DNA of 39,532 bases from Chloroflexota bacterium (GTDB lineage Bacteria; Chloroflexota; Anaerolineae; CG2-30-64-16): the NCBI GenBank assembly GCA_016876015.1, contig VGOD01000024.1, positions 1 to 39,532 on the forward strand. The letters are read 5' to 3'. Numbering within the stretch: position 1 is the stretch's first letter; each line of letters starts with the position of its first letter. Under the pieces are notes generated by a model. That model did no database searches. It was not told the DNA's origin and was given only the letters and a program-made list of their open reading frames with translations. Below, piece by piece: positions 29,726 through 37,501 of the stretch. The translations under genes were made by a program, and so were the position numbers.

Positions 29726-30694
29726 CTACGTCAACCTCGCTCTGTGGAGCATCGACGCGGGCAGGCTGAAGCGGTAGAAGGTCCCGATCGGGTCCGGGAT
29801 ATCGCTGACGATTCGACGGGCCTCCTGCTCGGTGTCGGCGTCCACCACGGAGGCGACCGCCGAGAGAAGCGCGGCGCCCTGGTCGTGGACGTGCGGCGGC
29901 GGGCCGTAGCAGCCGCGACAGGGGATGTCCACCTTGGTGCAGAGCGCGCCACAGCCGCCGCGCGTCGCCGGCCCAGCGCAGATGATCCCCTGGTCGAACA
30001 GGCACCTGGTCGAGTCGGCGATGATCTCGTGGTAGCGGTAGAACTTCTTGATCTTCTTCTCTTCCCGCACGTGCTTGCACTCGTCGCACACCGTCTTGTC
30101 GTTGGCGCCAACCACGCTGCCCTTGGGCGGCAGGTTGCCCGACACGATGGCCTCGATCACCGCCCAGATCTGCGGGTCCTGCGGCGGGCAGCCGGGCAGG
30201 AAATAGTCCACGTCGGTCACCTGGGCCAGGGTCTTGACCGTGTTGTAGAACTTGGGGATCTCGATCTCGCCCTCGGGCATGTGATAGGCCTGCTGCGGCA
30301 CGACCTTGTTGGGGTTGTCGGCCGACTCCGACTCCAGGTAGACCCGGCGGAAGATGGACTCACGGTCGAAGAGGTTCGCCAGGCCGGGGATGCAGCCCTC
30401 ATAGGCGCAGGAGCCGAACGCCACCAGCACCTTCGACTTCCGGCGCAGCAGGTGCGCCAGGTGCTCGTTTTCGCTGGTGCGAATGGCGCCGTTGAACAGG
30501 CAGACATCCATGTAGCCGTCGGGATACCCCTCGACGTCCTTGTACTTGAAGTCGGTAGCGCAGGGCCAGAAGACGATGTCGGCCACCTGGTCCACGATGA
30601 GGAGCTTCTCGCGCAGCTCGACGACTGCGATCTCGCAGCCGCCGCAGGAGGCCGCCCAGTAGAGGCCCAGCTTGAGTTTTCCGTTGCCTGGCAT
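29726..30694 (-). CDS. [NiFe]-hydrogenase small subunit, MvhG-like
   Basis: A 322-residue iron-sulfur subunit. The proximal cluster ligands appear as ASCGGCE (Cys17, Cys20), then FGSCAYEGC and PGCPP. Further cysteines (VCDECKHV, GIICAGPATRGGCGALC and CRGCYGPPP) supply additional clusters, as in F420-non-reducing (Mvh) small subunits. It has no Tat signal or membrane anchor, so the enzyme should be cytoplasmic. It starts 3 bases after the MvhD stop, with GAGG before the ATG. Confidence 0.93.
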   Translation of the reverse strand: MPGNGKLKLGLYWAASCGGCEIAVVELREKLLIVDQVADIVFWPCATDFKYKDVEGYPDGYMDVCLFNGAIRTSENEHLAHLLRRKSKVLVAFGSCAYEGCIPGLANLFDRESIFRRVYLESESADNPNKVVPQQAYHMPEGEIEIPKFYNTVKTLAQVTDVDYFLPGCPPQDPQIWAVIEAIVSGNLPPKGSVVGANDKTVCDECKHVREEKKIKKFYRYHEIIADSTRCLFDQGIICAGPATRGGCGALCTKVDIPCRGCYGPPPHVHDQGAALLSAVASVVDADTEQEARRIVSDIPDPIGTFYRFSLPASMLHRARLT

Positions 30695-30697
30695 GGT

Positions 30698-31141
30698 CTA
30701 GTCCTCCTTGCTCGCGAACTGCCGCTTCCAGTTCAGCGGCCCCAGGCCGCGCACCTGCTCGGTGAAGCTGCGCACCAGCTCGGCCCACTTGGGCGCCTCC
30801 GCGCCGGAGATCCAGCCCCAGTGGAACCGCCCTGGCTCGATACCGTATTGCTGCAACAGCGCCTCCACCAGCGGCATCCGGCGGAAGGTCTTGTAGTTGC
30901 CGTTGGTGTAGTGACAGTCGCCGGGCGGATGGCAGCCGGAGATGATGACGCCATCCGCGCCCTCGGCAAAGGCCTTCAGGACGAAGGCCGGCTCGATGCG
31001 GCCCGTGCACATGAAGCGGATGATGTCCACGTTGGGCGGCTGCTCCATGCGCGAGACGCCGGCCGTGTCGGCCGCGGTGTAGGTGCACCAGTTGCAGAGA
31101 AAGCCCACGATGCGGGGCTCGAATTTGCCGTTATTGGTCAT
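30698..31141 (-). CDS. mvhD: MvhD-like hydrogenase iron-sulfur subunit
   Basis: A 147-residue MvhD/FlpD-type protein, the [2Fe-2S] subunit that passes electrons between a hydrogenase (or formate dehydrogenase) and HdrA. The conserved cysteines are in VGFLCNWCTYTAADTAG, IIRFMCTGRIEP and ISGCHPPGDCHYTNGN. In some relatives one of these positions is selenocysteine; here all are Cys. AAGGAGTG precedes the ATG. It is separated from the upstream fusion gene by a 21-pair hairpin. Confidence 0.93.
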   Translation of the reverse strand: MTNNGKFEPRIVGFLCNWCTYTAADTAGVSRMEQPPNVDIIRFMCTGRIEPAFVLKAFAEGADGVIISGCHPPGDCHYTNGNYKTFRRMPLVEALLQQYGIEPGRFHWGWISGAEAPKWAELVRSFTEQVRGLGPLNWKRQFASKED

Positions 31142-31181
31142 GGGTCACTCCTTTGTGGGAGTAGGTCGAGCACCAGACCTT

Positions 31182-31242
31182 AGCCACGAATTACACGAAT
31201 TTCACGAAGAAGCACAGGAGAAAATTCGTGTAATTCGTGGCT
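31182..31242. repeat. Perfect 21-base-pair CACGAATT hairpin within the hydrogenase operon
   Basis: 31182-31202 is the exact reverse complement of 31222-31242; the loop is 19 bases. The arm begins AGCCACGAATTACACGAATT. It lies between the NuoG-HdrA fusion gene and mvhD, where it would appear in the polycistronic message and could act as a processing or attenuation site. Confidence 0.9.
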
Positions 31243-31261
31243 CCCGGTCCTCAACATCATC

Positions 31262-33043
31262 TCAAGCCGGCACCCTTTCTGGCAGCCGGAACAGCCCCTC
31301 GATCTGCGCGTAGATCTGCTCGTCGGTGAAGTGCTGGCCGGTGATCGCGCCCGCCGGGCAGGTCGCCACGCAGGTGCCACACCCCTTACACAGCGCCTCG
31401 TTGACGCGGGCGACGTTGTCCTCGATGATATAGCTGATTGCCGTGTACGGGCACACCGTCAGACACGTCTTGCAGGCCGAGCAGAGCTTCTCATCCACGA
31501 TCGCGACCTGCGGCGAGATCGTCACCTCGCCCCTGCTCAGCAGCGCCAGGGCCTGTGAAGCAGCCGCGCCCGCGTGGGCCACCGTGTCAGGCACGTCCTT
31601 CGGGCCTTGTGCGCAGCCGGCCAGGAACACGCCGTCGGTGTTGGTCTCCACCGGCTTCAGCTTGGGATGCGCCTCGGCGAACCAGCCATCGGGGGTGCGG
31701 CTGAGGCCAAACAGCGAGCCGACCTTGGATGCGTCGGCAGGCGACTCGATGGCAGAACTGAGCACCACCATGTCCACGTCAGCCGCCACCAGCTTGCCCA
31801 GGTTGGCGTCCTCGCCCGTCACGCGCAGCTTGCCCGAGGGGAGCACCTGGACCTCGGCCCCGCGGCCGCGCACCATCGTGACTCCTTCTTCCTGAACCCG
31901 CTCGTAGAACTCCTCGTAGCCCTTGCCGAACGCGCGCATGTCCATGTAAAACTCGTACACCTCGGCGTTCGTCTTATCGCGCACCAGGTGCGCCTGCTTG
32001 AGCGAGTACATGCAGCAGATGCGCGAGCAGTACTCGTGCGCGTTCTTGTCGCGCGAGCCGACGCAATGGATGATCGCCACCCGTTCCGGCTTCACCCCAT
32101 CGGCCGTCACGATCTGGCCGCCGGTGGGGCCGCTGGCATTCGAGAGCCGCTCGAACTCCAGCGCGGTGATGATGTTGGGCGACTTGCCATAGGAATATTG
32201 GCTGAGCTTCGTCGTATCCCACATCTGAAAGCCGGTCGCGACCACGATCGCGCCGACGTTCAGCTCCACCACTTCGTCCTCTTGGGTGAAGTCAATGGCC
32301 TTGGCCTCGCACAGCATCTGGCACGCGCCGCAGGCGTCAGCGATATCGCCGTTGGAACGATCGTGCTGGCGGAAGCGAATGCACGAGTCGGTGTCAATCA
32401 CCGGCACGCGCGGCACTGCCTGGAGGAACGGCACATAGATGGCCGACGTGGGACCGAGCGGCTTCTCGGCGTAGATCCCCTGCTGCTCCAGCACGATCTC
32501 GATCGCGCCGGTGGGACAGACGATAGTGCACGCGCCGCAGCCAATGCACTCGCGCGTCTTCTCCATGAAAGGCGGCCCGACCACGCGATCTACACCGTGC
32601 TGCGAGAAGTTCAACACGTGCGCCTTGACCATATCATTGCACACGCGCACGCACAGACCGCACAGAATACACTTCTCGTTGGGGTCGGTCACCGCGAAGG
32701 GCGGCTCAGCGACGCCATATTCGGCCGCCAACTGCTTGATGACGGGCACGTTGGGCGCGCGCGAGAGCAGCAGCCCCATCACCACCTTGCGTGCTTCCAT
32801 CACCGGGTCCGAATAGGTCTTCACTTCCAGCCCGTCCCACGCTGGATGGGTACACGCCGCCTGCAGGCTTGACCAACCGCGACGGACAACCTCCACCGTA
32901 CACAGACGGCACGCGCCGTAAGGCTCCAGCACGGGGTGAGAGCAGAGCGTGGGGATGTAGATGCTGTTCTTGCGGCAGACTTCCAGGATCGTCTGATCGT
33001 CTTCGGCCTGGATTTTCTGGCCGTCTATCGTCAATGTGATCAT
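31262..33043 (-). CDS. Fusion of NuoG/HydA-type Fe-S N-terminus with HdrA C-terminal half
   Basis: A 593-residue iron-sulfur flavoprotein part. Residues 1-78 form a plant-type [2Fe-2S] domain (Cys34, 45, 48, 64) as in NuoG/HydA. Two [4Fe-4S] clusters follow (Cys125/128/131/135 and Cys166/169/172/176). From about residue 198 the sequence becomes HdrA: AIYVPFLQAVPRVPVID, a half-ferredoxin site (Cys221 and CGACQMLC at 238-245), VGAIVVATGF, NASGPTGGQIV, HCVGSRD, FYMDMRAFGKGYEEFY, and AGCAQGPKDVPDTVAHAGAAASQA. Two C-terminal clusters end it (CSACKTCLTVCP, CKGCGTCVATCP). The missing HdrA N-terminal half, with the FAD Rossmann motif, is encoded separately at 35782-36627. The HxxxC cluster of classic NuoG and an H-cluster domain are absent. 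Confidence 0.9.
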   Translation of the reverse strand: MITLTIDGQKIQAEDDQTILEVCRKNSIYIPTLCSHPVLEPYGACRLCTVEVVRRGWSSLQAACTHPAWDGLEVKTYSDPVMEARKVVMGLLLSRAPNVPVIKQLAAEYGVAEPPFAVTDPNEKCILCGLCVRVCNDMVKAHVLNFSQHGVDRVVGPPFMEKTRECIGCGACTIVCPTGAIEIVLEQQGIYAEKPLGPTSAIYVPFLQAVPRVPVIDTDSCIRFRQHDRSNGDIADACGACQMLCEAKAIDFTQEDEVVELNVGAIVVATGFQMWDTTKLSQYSYGKSPNIITALEFERLSNASGPTGGQIVTADGVKPERVAIIHCVGSRDKNAHEYCSRICCMYSLKQAHLVRDKTNAEVYEFYMDMRAFGKGYEEFYERVQEEGVTMVRGRGAEVQVLPSGKLRVTGEDANLGKLVAADVDMVVLSSAIESPADASKVGSLFGLSRTPDGWFAEAHPKLKPVETNTDGVFLAGCAQGPKDVPDTVAHAGAAASQALALLSRGEVTISPQVAIVDEKLCSACKTCLTVCPYTAISYIIEDNVARVNEALCKGCGTCVATCPAGAITGQHFTDEQIYAQIEGLFRLPERVPA

Positions 33044-33055
33044 ACTCTGATCTCC

Positions 33056-34912
33056 TTACCGGCCGCGTCCCGCCGCTGCCGGCTTGACAGCCACGACAGC
33101 CGGTTTGGGCATCATAGCGATCGCCTGGGGAGAGACGATCTCGATTTTGTCGAGGTTGCACGCCTCGCGGCACGCGCCGCAGCGCAGGCACTTATCTTGA
33201 TCTATCATGTGCGCCTGCTTCTTCTCACCGATGATCGCGTCCTCCGGGCACGCCTTGACGCACAACCCACAGCCAGAGCACGTCTCGAGGATGTGGAAGC
33301 GAGACAGCGAGCGACACACCCCCGCCGGACAGAGGCCTTCGCGGATGTGGGTTTCGTATTCGTCACGGAAGTATCTGAGCGTGCTGAGCACGGGATTAGC
33401 AGCCGTCTTGCCCAGACCACACAGCGAGACCCCCTGCACCACTTTCGCCAGTTGTTCAAGCTGGTCGAGGTCGGCCAGACTTCCCTGGCCCTTGGTGATG
33501 CCGGTCATGATGTCCAACATGCGGCGGATGCCCTCGCGACAGGTGCTGCATTTGCCGCACGACTCATCCCTGAGAAAATCCAGGAAGTAGCGCGCCACAT
33601 CCACCACACAGGTGCGGTCATCCATCACGACCACGCCGCCGGTGCCCATCATCGAGCCCGCCTCAGCCAGCGTCTCGTAATCCATCGGCGTGTCCAGCAG
33701 GCCAGCCGGCAGCACGCCGCCGGAAGGTCCGCCGATCTGGATCGCCTTGAAGTAACGCTTCTTGGGCAGGCCGCCGCCCACGTCGAACACGAGCTGGCGG
33801 ATCGTCGTCCCCATGGGCACCTCGACCAGCCCGGTGACGTTGATCTTGCCGGCCAGCGAGAAGACTTGCGTGCCCTTGCTGCGCTCGGTGCCGATCTCGG
33901 CAAACCAGTCGCCGCCCTTGACGATGATTTCGGGGATGATGGCCCAGCTCTTGACGTTGTTCAGGCAGGTCGGCCGCTCCCACAACCCCTTGTCGGTCGT
34001 GTGGACGTGCTTGGCGCGCGGCTCAGAAGGCTTGCCCTCGATGGCGTGCATGATGGCTGTGGACTCGCCGCCGACAAACGAACGCGCGCCCAGACGCAGG
34101 GTGATGTTAAAATCGAAACCCGAGCCCAGGATGTCTTGTCCGAGCAGTCCGAAGTCACGCGCGCGGCGCAGGGCGGCCTGCAGCGACCGCGCGGCCAGGG
34201 TGTATTCGAACGGCAGGTAGATATAGCCCTGATGCGCCCCGATCGCATAGGCGCCGATGGTCATCCCCTCGACGATGCTGAAGGGGTCGCCTTCCATCAG
34301 CGCGCGATCCATGAAGCAGTTGGGGTCCCCCTCGTCGCCGTTGGCGAGCACGTATTTGATCTCGCCCTCGGCGTGGCGGGCAGACTCCCACTTGCGACCG
34401 GTAGGGAAGCCCGCTCCCCCGCGGCCTCGCAACCCTGACTTCTTAACTTCGGCGATCACCTGTTCGGGAGTCATGGAGCTGAGGGCTTTAGCCAACGCCT
34501 CGTAGCCGCCGAGCGCGATGTATTCCTCGATGGATTCAGGGTTCACCAGGCCGCAGTTGCGCAACGCGATGCGCAGCTGCTTGCGGTGCGAAGGGATGTC
34601 GGCGTAACGGTGAACGCGCTTGCGCGTGGCCGGGTCGCGAAAGGTCAGCCGCTCAACTACGCGACCCTTGACCAACGTCTCCTCGACCAGTTCGGGCACA
34701 TCGGCCGGCTGAACGCCGACGTAGAAGGTGTCATCGGGCTGCACGTGGAGCACCGGCCCCTGGGCGCACCAGCCCCGGCAGCCAGCCTTCACCACCCGGA
34801 TTTCCTTGTCCAGGCCGCGGTGCGCGAGCTCCGCGTCGAGGGCGGCGAGCAGTTCGGGCGGCCGGTCGTGCAGGCAACTGACCAGCAGGTCAGCACGGTA
34901 TTGATCTGCCAT
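33056..34912 (-). CDS. NuoF/HydB-type NADH-binding flavoprotein
   Basis: A 618-residue NADH:acceptor subunit. Residues 1-95 are a thioredoxin-like [2Fe-2S] domain, but only three cysteines are in plausible positions (Cys13, Cys45, Cys49). The FMN/NAD site follows: GLRGRGGAGFPTGRKW (about 159-174) and ANGDEGDPNCFMDR. A SLBB region leads to the [4Fe-4S] motif ESCGKCSTCREG. The C-terminus adds two ferredoxin clusters, CSGCGLCVKACP and CLRCGACREACN, as in HydB of bifurcating hydrogenases rather than respiratory NuoF. It would be the site of NAD(H) oxidation or reduction, and possibly bifurcation, in the complex. AGGAGG overlaps the end of the previous gene. Confidence 0.94.
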   Translation of the reverse strand: MADQYRADLLVSCLHDRPPELLAALDAELAHRGLDKEIRVVKAGCRGWCAQGPVLHVQPDDTFYVGVQPADVPELVEETLVKGRVVERLTFRDPATRKRVHRYADIPSHRKQLRIALRNCGLVNPESIEEYIALGGYEALAKALSSMTPEQVIAEVKKSGLRGRGGAGFPTGRKWESARHAEGEIKYVLANGDEGDPNCFMDRALMEGDPFSIVEGMTIGAYAIGAHQGYIYLPFEYTLAARSLQAALRRARDFGLLGQDILGSGFDFNITLRLGARSFVGGESTAIMHAIEGKPSEPRAKHVHTTDKGLWERPTCLNNVKSWAIIPEIIVKGGDWFAEIGTERSKGTQVFSLAGKINVTGLVEVPMGTTIRQLVFDVGGGLPKKRYFKAIQIGGPSGGVLPAGLLDTPMDYETLAEAGSMMGTGGVVVMDDRTCVVDVARYFLDFLRDESCGKCSTCREGIRRMLDIMTGITKGQGSLADLDQLEQLAKVVQGVSLCGLGKTAANPVLSTLRYFRDEYETHIREGLCPAGVCRSLSRFHILETCSGCGLCVKACPEDAIIGEKKQAHMIDQDKCLRCGACREACNLDKIEIVSPQAIAMMPKPAVVAVKPAAAGRGR

Positions 34913-34921
34913 CGGTTCCTC

Positions 34922-35293
34922 CTATGCCGCCACCCGCGCGACGACCCAATCCTCGACCACGCGGCCATCGGCCACGTGCTCGTCCAGGATGCGCGGCACC
35001 ATGGTCGGATTGACATTGCCGTAGGTGATCTTGGGGTCGTCCCCGCGCTTGACATCCACCAACGGCTCCTTCGAGCACATGCCGATGCAGCCGACGGTGG
35101 TCACGTGGGCGTTGATCCCGCGCGCGGCCAGGTCATCGAGCAGCGCGCTCATCACCTCGCGTGCGCCCGCAGCGATGCCGCAGGTGCCCATGCCGACGGT
35201 GATGGTGGTGGCCGCTGCGGTGCGAGCCTGGACGTCCCGTTGCAGTTGTTGGCGCAGCGCACGAAGTTCGTCAAGACTTTTGAGTTGAGGCAT
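34922..35293 (-). CDS. Thioredoxin-like [2Fe-2S] ferredoxin protein
   Basis: A 123-residue protein with a helical start (residues 1-25) and then a thioredoxin-like [2Fe-2S] fold: ITVGMGTCGIAAGAREVM and TTVGCIGMCSKEPLVDV, with three clear cysteines at the usual C...C-x3-C positions and a first pair partly altered (GTCGIAAGA). It resembles the small [2Fe-2S] proteins found between nuoE and nuoF in anaerobe hydrogenase operons. It ends 9 bases before the NuoF start. Confidence 0.88.
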   Translation of the reverse strand: MPQLKSLDELRALRQQLQRDVQARTAAATTITVGMGTCGIAAGAREVMSALLDDLAARGINAHVTTVGCIGMCSKEPLVDVKRGDDPKITYGNVNPTMVPRILDEHVADGRVVEDWVVARVAA

Positions 35294-35305
35294 GTAGAAT
35301 CCTCC

Positions 35306-35785
35306 CTACGCCCCCTTCCCGTTTCCGTCAGGGGCGGCGTACTGTTTAACGACCTCGGTCACACGCACGGGGGTCACCTGGTTGTGCGGGTCATTATCCA
35401 CCTGCACGAAAGGCGCCTGCGCGCAGGCGCCCAAGCAAGAACAGGCCTCCAGCGAGAAGTTGCCGTCGGCCGTGCTCTCGCCAGCCTTGATGCCCAGCGC
35501 GCGCTCGAACGTCTCCAGAATCGTCGGGCCGCCGTGCACATGGCAGGCGGTGCCCAGGCAGATCTTGATGCGATGCTTGCCCATGGGCTTGAGGCTGAAG
35601 GTGCGGTAGAAGGTTGCCAGGGCATACACATGCCCCCGAGGCAGGCTCAAGCGTTGAGAGACCAACTCCAGGGCATCTTTGGGCAGGTAGTTGTTCTCCT
35701 GCTGGATCTCCTGGAGGATGGCCAGGCTGCACGCCGGGTCCGCCCCGTAGACATCAATGATCGCGTTGACACGGTCGAGGTTCAT
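35306..35785 (-). CDS. nuoE: NuoE/HydC-type [2Fe-2S] subunit
   Basis: A 159-residue NuoE-like protein. The N-terminal helical bundle contains LAILQEIQQENNYLPKDALELVS and ATFYRTFSLKP; the thioredoxin-like domain binds one [2Fe-2S] cluster with CLGTACHVHG and CSCLGACAQAP. It normally pairs with NuoF. The ATG at 35785 overlaps the stop of the HdrA N-terminal gene (ATGA), so its translation is coupled to read-through of that gene's internal UGA. Purine-rich AGGGGAAAG precedes the start; an upstream in-frame ATG is inside the HdrA gene and not needed. Confidence 0.95.
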   Translation of the reverse strand: MNLDRVNAIIDVYGADPACSLAILQEIQQENNYLPKDALELVSQRLSLPRGHVYALATFYRTFSLKPMGKHRIKICLGTACHVHGGPTILETFERALGIKAGESTADGNFSLEACSCLGACAQAPFVQVDNDPHNQVTPVRVTEVVKQYAAPDGNGKGA

Positions 35786-36627
35786 CTTTCCCCTGGCCTC
35801 CTCTCGCCGAGGCTCATCTCGCCCATCTTGATGAGCTTGAGCTGCGGAACGCGTTTGGTGAAACACTCTTGCCAGCACAGGCCGCAGCCGGTACACGCCT
35901 CGGGATCCACATAGCGGGCCTTCTTGCGCACCTTGACGGTGAAGTTGCCCACGTAGCCTGCAACCTCTTCGACTTCGCTGTAGGTCAGGAGCTCAATGTT
36001 GGGATGCCGACCGGCATCCATCATTTTTGGCCCCAGAATTCAGGTGCTACAGTCGAGCGTGGGGAACGTTTTGTCCAGTTGAGCCATGTGGCCGCCGATG
36101 GACGGGTCCCGCTCGACCAGGTAGACCTTGTAGCCGGCGTCTGCGACGGTCAGCGCGGCCTGGATGCCCGCGATGCCGCCGCCGACCACCAGCGCGGCGG
36201 GCGTCACCGGCTCCTTGCGCGCGAACAGCTCTGTTTGCAGCGCCACACGCATGACGGCCGCGTTGATCAGGCGCTTGGCCTTCTCGGTGCCCGCGGGCAC
36301 GTCTTTGCAGATCCAAGAGACGTGCTCGCGGATGTTGGCCATGGCGAAGTGGTAGGGATTCTCGCCAGCCTCCGAGACCGCGTTCTGAAAGGTCGGCTCG
36401 TGCATGCGGGGCGAGCACGCCGCGACCACCACGCGGTTGAGGCCCAGGTTTTGGATATCCTCCTTGATCATCTTCTGGCCGGGTTCAGAGCACATATATT
36501 TGTACTCTCGCGCCACAGCCACGTTGGGCAGCCCGTCGGCGAACTTGACGACCGCGGGCACATTGACCGTGGCCGCGATGTTCACGCCACAGTCACAGAC
36601 GTAGACTCCGATTTTGGGTTGTTCCAT
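35782..36627 (-). CDS. hdrA: HdrA N-terminal half, predicted selenoprotein (UGA = Sec196)
   Basis: A 281-residue protein if the TGA at 36040-36042 is read as selenocysteine. The HdrA N-terminal domain shows VYVCDCGVNIA, YMCSEPGQ and AACSPRMHEPTF. The FAD Rossmann motif is VVGGGIAGIQAAL (about 147-159), followed by ERDPSIGGHMAQLDKTFPTLDCST, then the TGA, then ILGPKMMDAGRHPNIELL. Typical HdrA has DCS-x-C-ILxPKM, so the TGA replaces a conserved Cys exactly. The same frame continues HdrA-like to a half-ferredoxin site CTGCGLCWQEC and ends at 35782, overlapping nuoE. Sec at this Cys is known in HdrA of methanococci. The remainder of HdrA is in the 31262-33043 fusion. GGAGG precedes the ATG. If UGA were a stop, the product would be 195 residues. 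Confidence 0.85.
36002..36042 (-). promoter_or_regulatory. Candidate bacterial SECIS element with the UGA codon
   Basis: UGA is at 36042-36040. After 20 bases comes a perfect hairpin: GGATGCC, loop GGTC, GGCATCC (36019-36002 on the minus strand). Bacterial SECIS elements are short stems directly after UGA with a G pair in the apical loop; here the loop starts 27 bases after UGA, inside the usual range. Confidence 0.7.
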
Positions 36628-36659
36628 GAACGGTACCTCCTACCTCCTGCGTTGAATGA

Positions 36660-36725
36660 GCCAGGTGGCCGTCCACGAATGGTTTCCACGAATGCACGAA
36701 TCGAGAATCGCGCGTAATGCAATTC
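36660..36725. repeat. CACGAATG-type inverted repeat downstream of the GxxExxY gene
   Basis: Contains GTCCACGAATGGTTTCCACG at the left and CAATTCGTGCTC at the right. It lies between the GxxExxY stop and the HdrA start, with a weaker match than the hairpin at 37283. Confidence 0.55.
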
Positions 36726-36748
36726 GTGCTCTATTGGCGGAAGGCACC

Positions 36749-37207
36749 TCACCCACGCATATCAAATCGCTGCCGAACATTATCACGTCCCAGTCGTGCG
36801 GGTGGTTCATTTCCTGCCTTGCCAGGAAATATTCGTTTGTATTCCAACTTCCGGCGTCCAAAGTTGAACAGCAAGCCAACAGGCGCGCCGGTTGCCTTCA
36901 GGTAGTTGATGACCTGCGCTAATTCATCTCGTGTGAGCTGGTGCGAGAATGCTTTCATCTCAACCACAACTGTACGTGCTACAAACAGGTCGAGAAAAAA
37001 CACGGCTACCAGCGTGCCAACATCGTAGACATCAACCCGGTATTGGGTTTCGACAGGCAGGTCTTCTTTCGCCAACTCAGCGGCCAGGCTGCGTTCATAG
37101 ACCTCTTCTTTGTAGCCAGGTCCGAGACGATTGTGTACTCGCATCGCGGCGCCGATGATGCGGTAGGTTAAGTCGTTACCGGTAGCGTCCCGCACAAGTC
37201 CGGGCAT
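36749..37207 (-). CDS. GxxExxY family protein (PD-(D/E)XK-like)
   Basis: A 152-residue GxxExxY protein, intact. The naming motif is LGPGYKEEVYERSLAAEL; the probable nuclease core is VFFLDLFVARTVVVEMKAF (D...E-x-K); the end is INYLKATGAPVGLLFNFGRRKLEYKR, typical of the family. Function is unproven; a nuclease-like fold is predicted. AAGGAGAA precedes the ATG at 37207. The last 25 residues are basic and may derive from the adjoining repeat. It interrupts the hydrogenase gene order between the SpoIIE-like gene and hdrA and has CACGAATG-type repeats on both sides. The family's members are often present in many copies per genome. Confidence 0.88.
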   Translation of the reverse strand: MPGLVRDATGNDLTYRIIGAAMRVHNRLGPGYKEEVYERSLAAELAKEDLPVETQYRVDVYDVGTLVAVFFLDLFVARTVVVEMKAFSHQLTRDELAQVINYLKATGAPVGLLFNFGRRKLEYKRIFPGKAGNEPPARLGRDNVRQRFDMRG

Positions 37208-37282
37208 AAACGAGTTCTCCTTGTGCGTCCCTGGCCAGTAACCCTGTTTGGTTGTCCACAAGTGCCATCCACGAATGATTTT

Positions 37283-37325
37283 CACGAATGCACGAATGAC
37301 GCACCAGACCCTTCGTGCATTCGTG
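37283..37325. repeat. 14-base-pair CACGAATG hairpin, diverged first repeat unit
   Basis: CACGAATGCACGAA (37283-37296) pairs perfectly with TTCGTGCATTCGTG (37312-37325), loop of 15 bases. It is the core of an older, less conserved copy of the 77-base units that follow. Confidence 0.85.
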
Positions 37326-37346
37326 TCCGATTTGTGGACGGCCCGC

Positions 37347-37500
37347 CATGAACAATCTCCACGGATGCACGCATCGCACACCAGGCCATTCGTGCATTCG
37401 TGTCCGATTCGTGGACGGCCCCCCATGAACAATCTCCACGGATGCACGCATCGCACACCAGGCCATTCGTGCATTCGTGTCCGATTCGTGGACGGCCCCC
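37347..37500. repeat. Two tandem 77-base units built from CATTCGTG/CACGAATG
   Basis: Units 37347-37423 and 37424-37500 are almost identical. Each starts CATGAACAATCTCCACGGAT and ends GATTCGTGGACGGCC plus a C run. They fill the space between the SpoIIE-like stop and the GxxExxY leader; no other gene is seen in 37208-37501. Confidence 0.9.
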
Positions 37501-37501
37501 C

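Noticed and set aside
31262-33043. An [FeFe]-hydrogenase catalytic subunit (HydA).
   Set aside because: Only the N-terminal Fe-S domains match; the H-cluster motifs are absent and the C-terminus is HdrA.
36040-36042. The TGA as a simple nonsense mutation in hdrA.
   Set aside because: It replaces a Cys position known to be Sec in some HdrA proteins, the downstream frame is intact and a SECIS-like hairpin follows. It stays possible if the genome lacks Sec machinery.
37347-37500. A short CRISPR array.
   Set aside because: The 77-base units are directly adjacent with no variable spacers and no cas genes are near.
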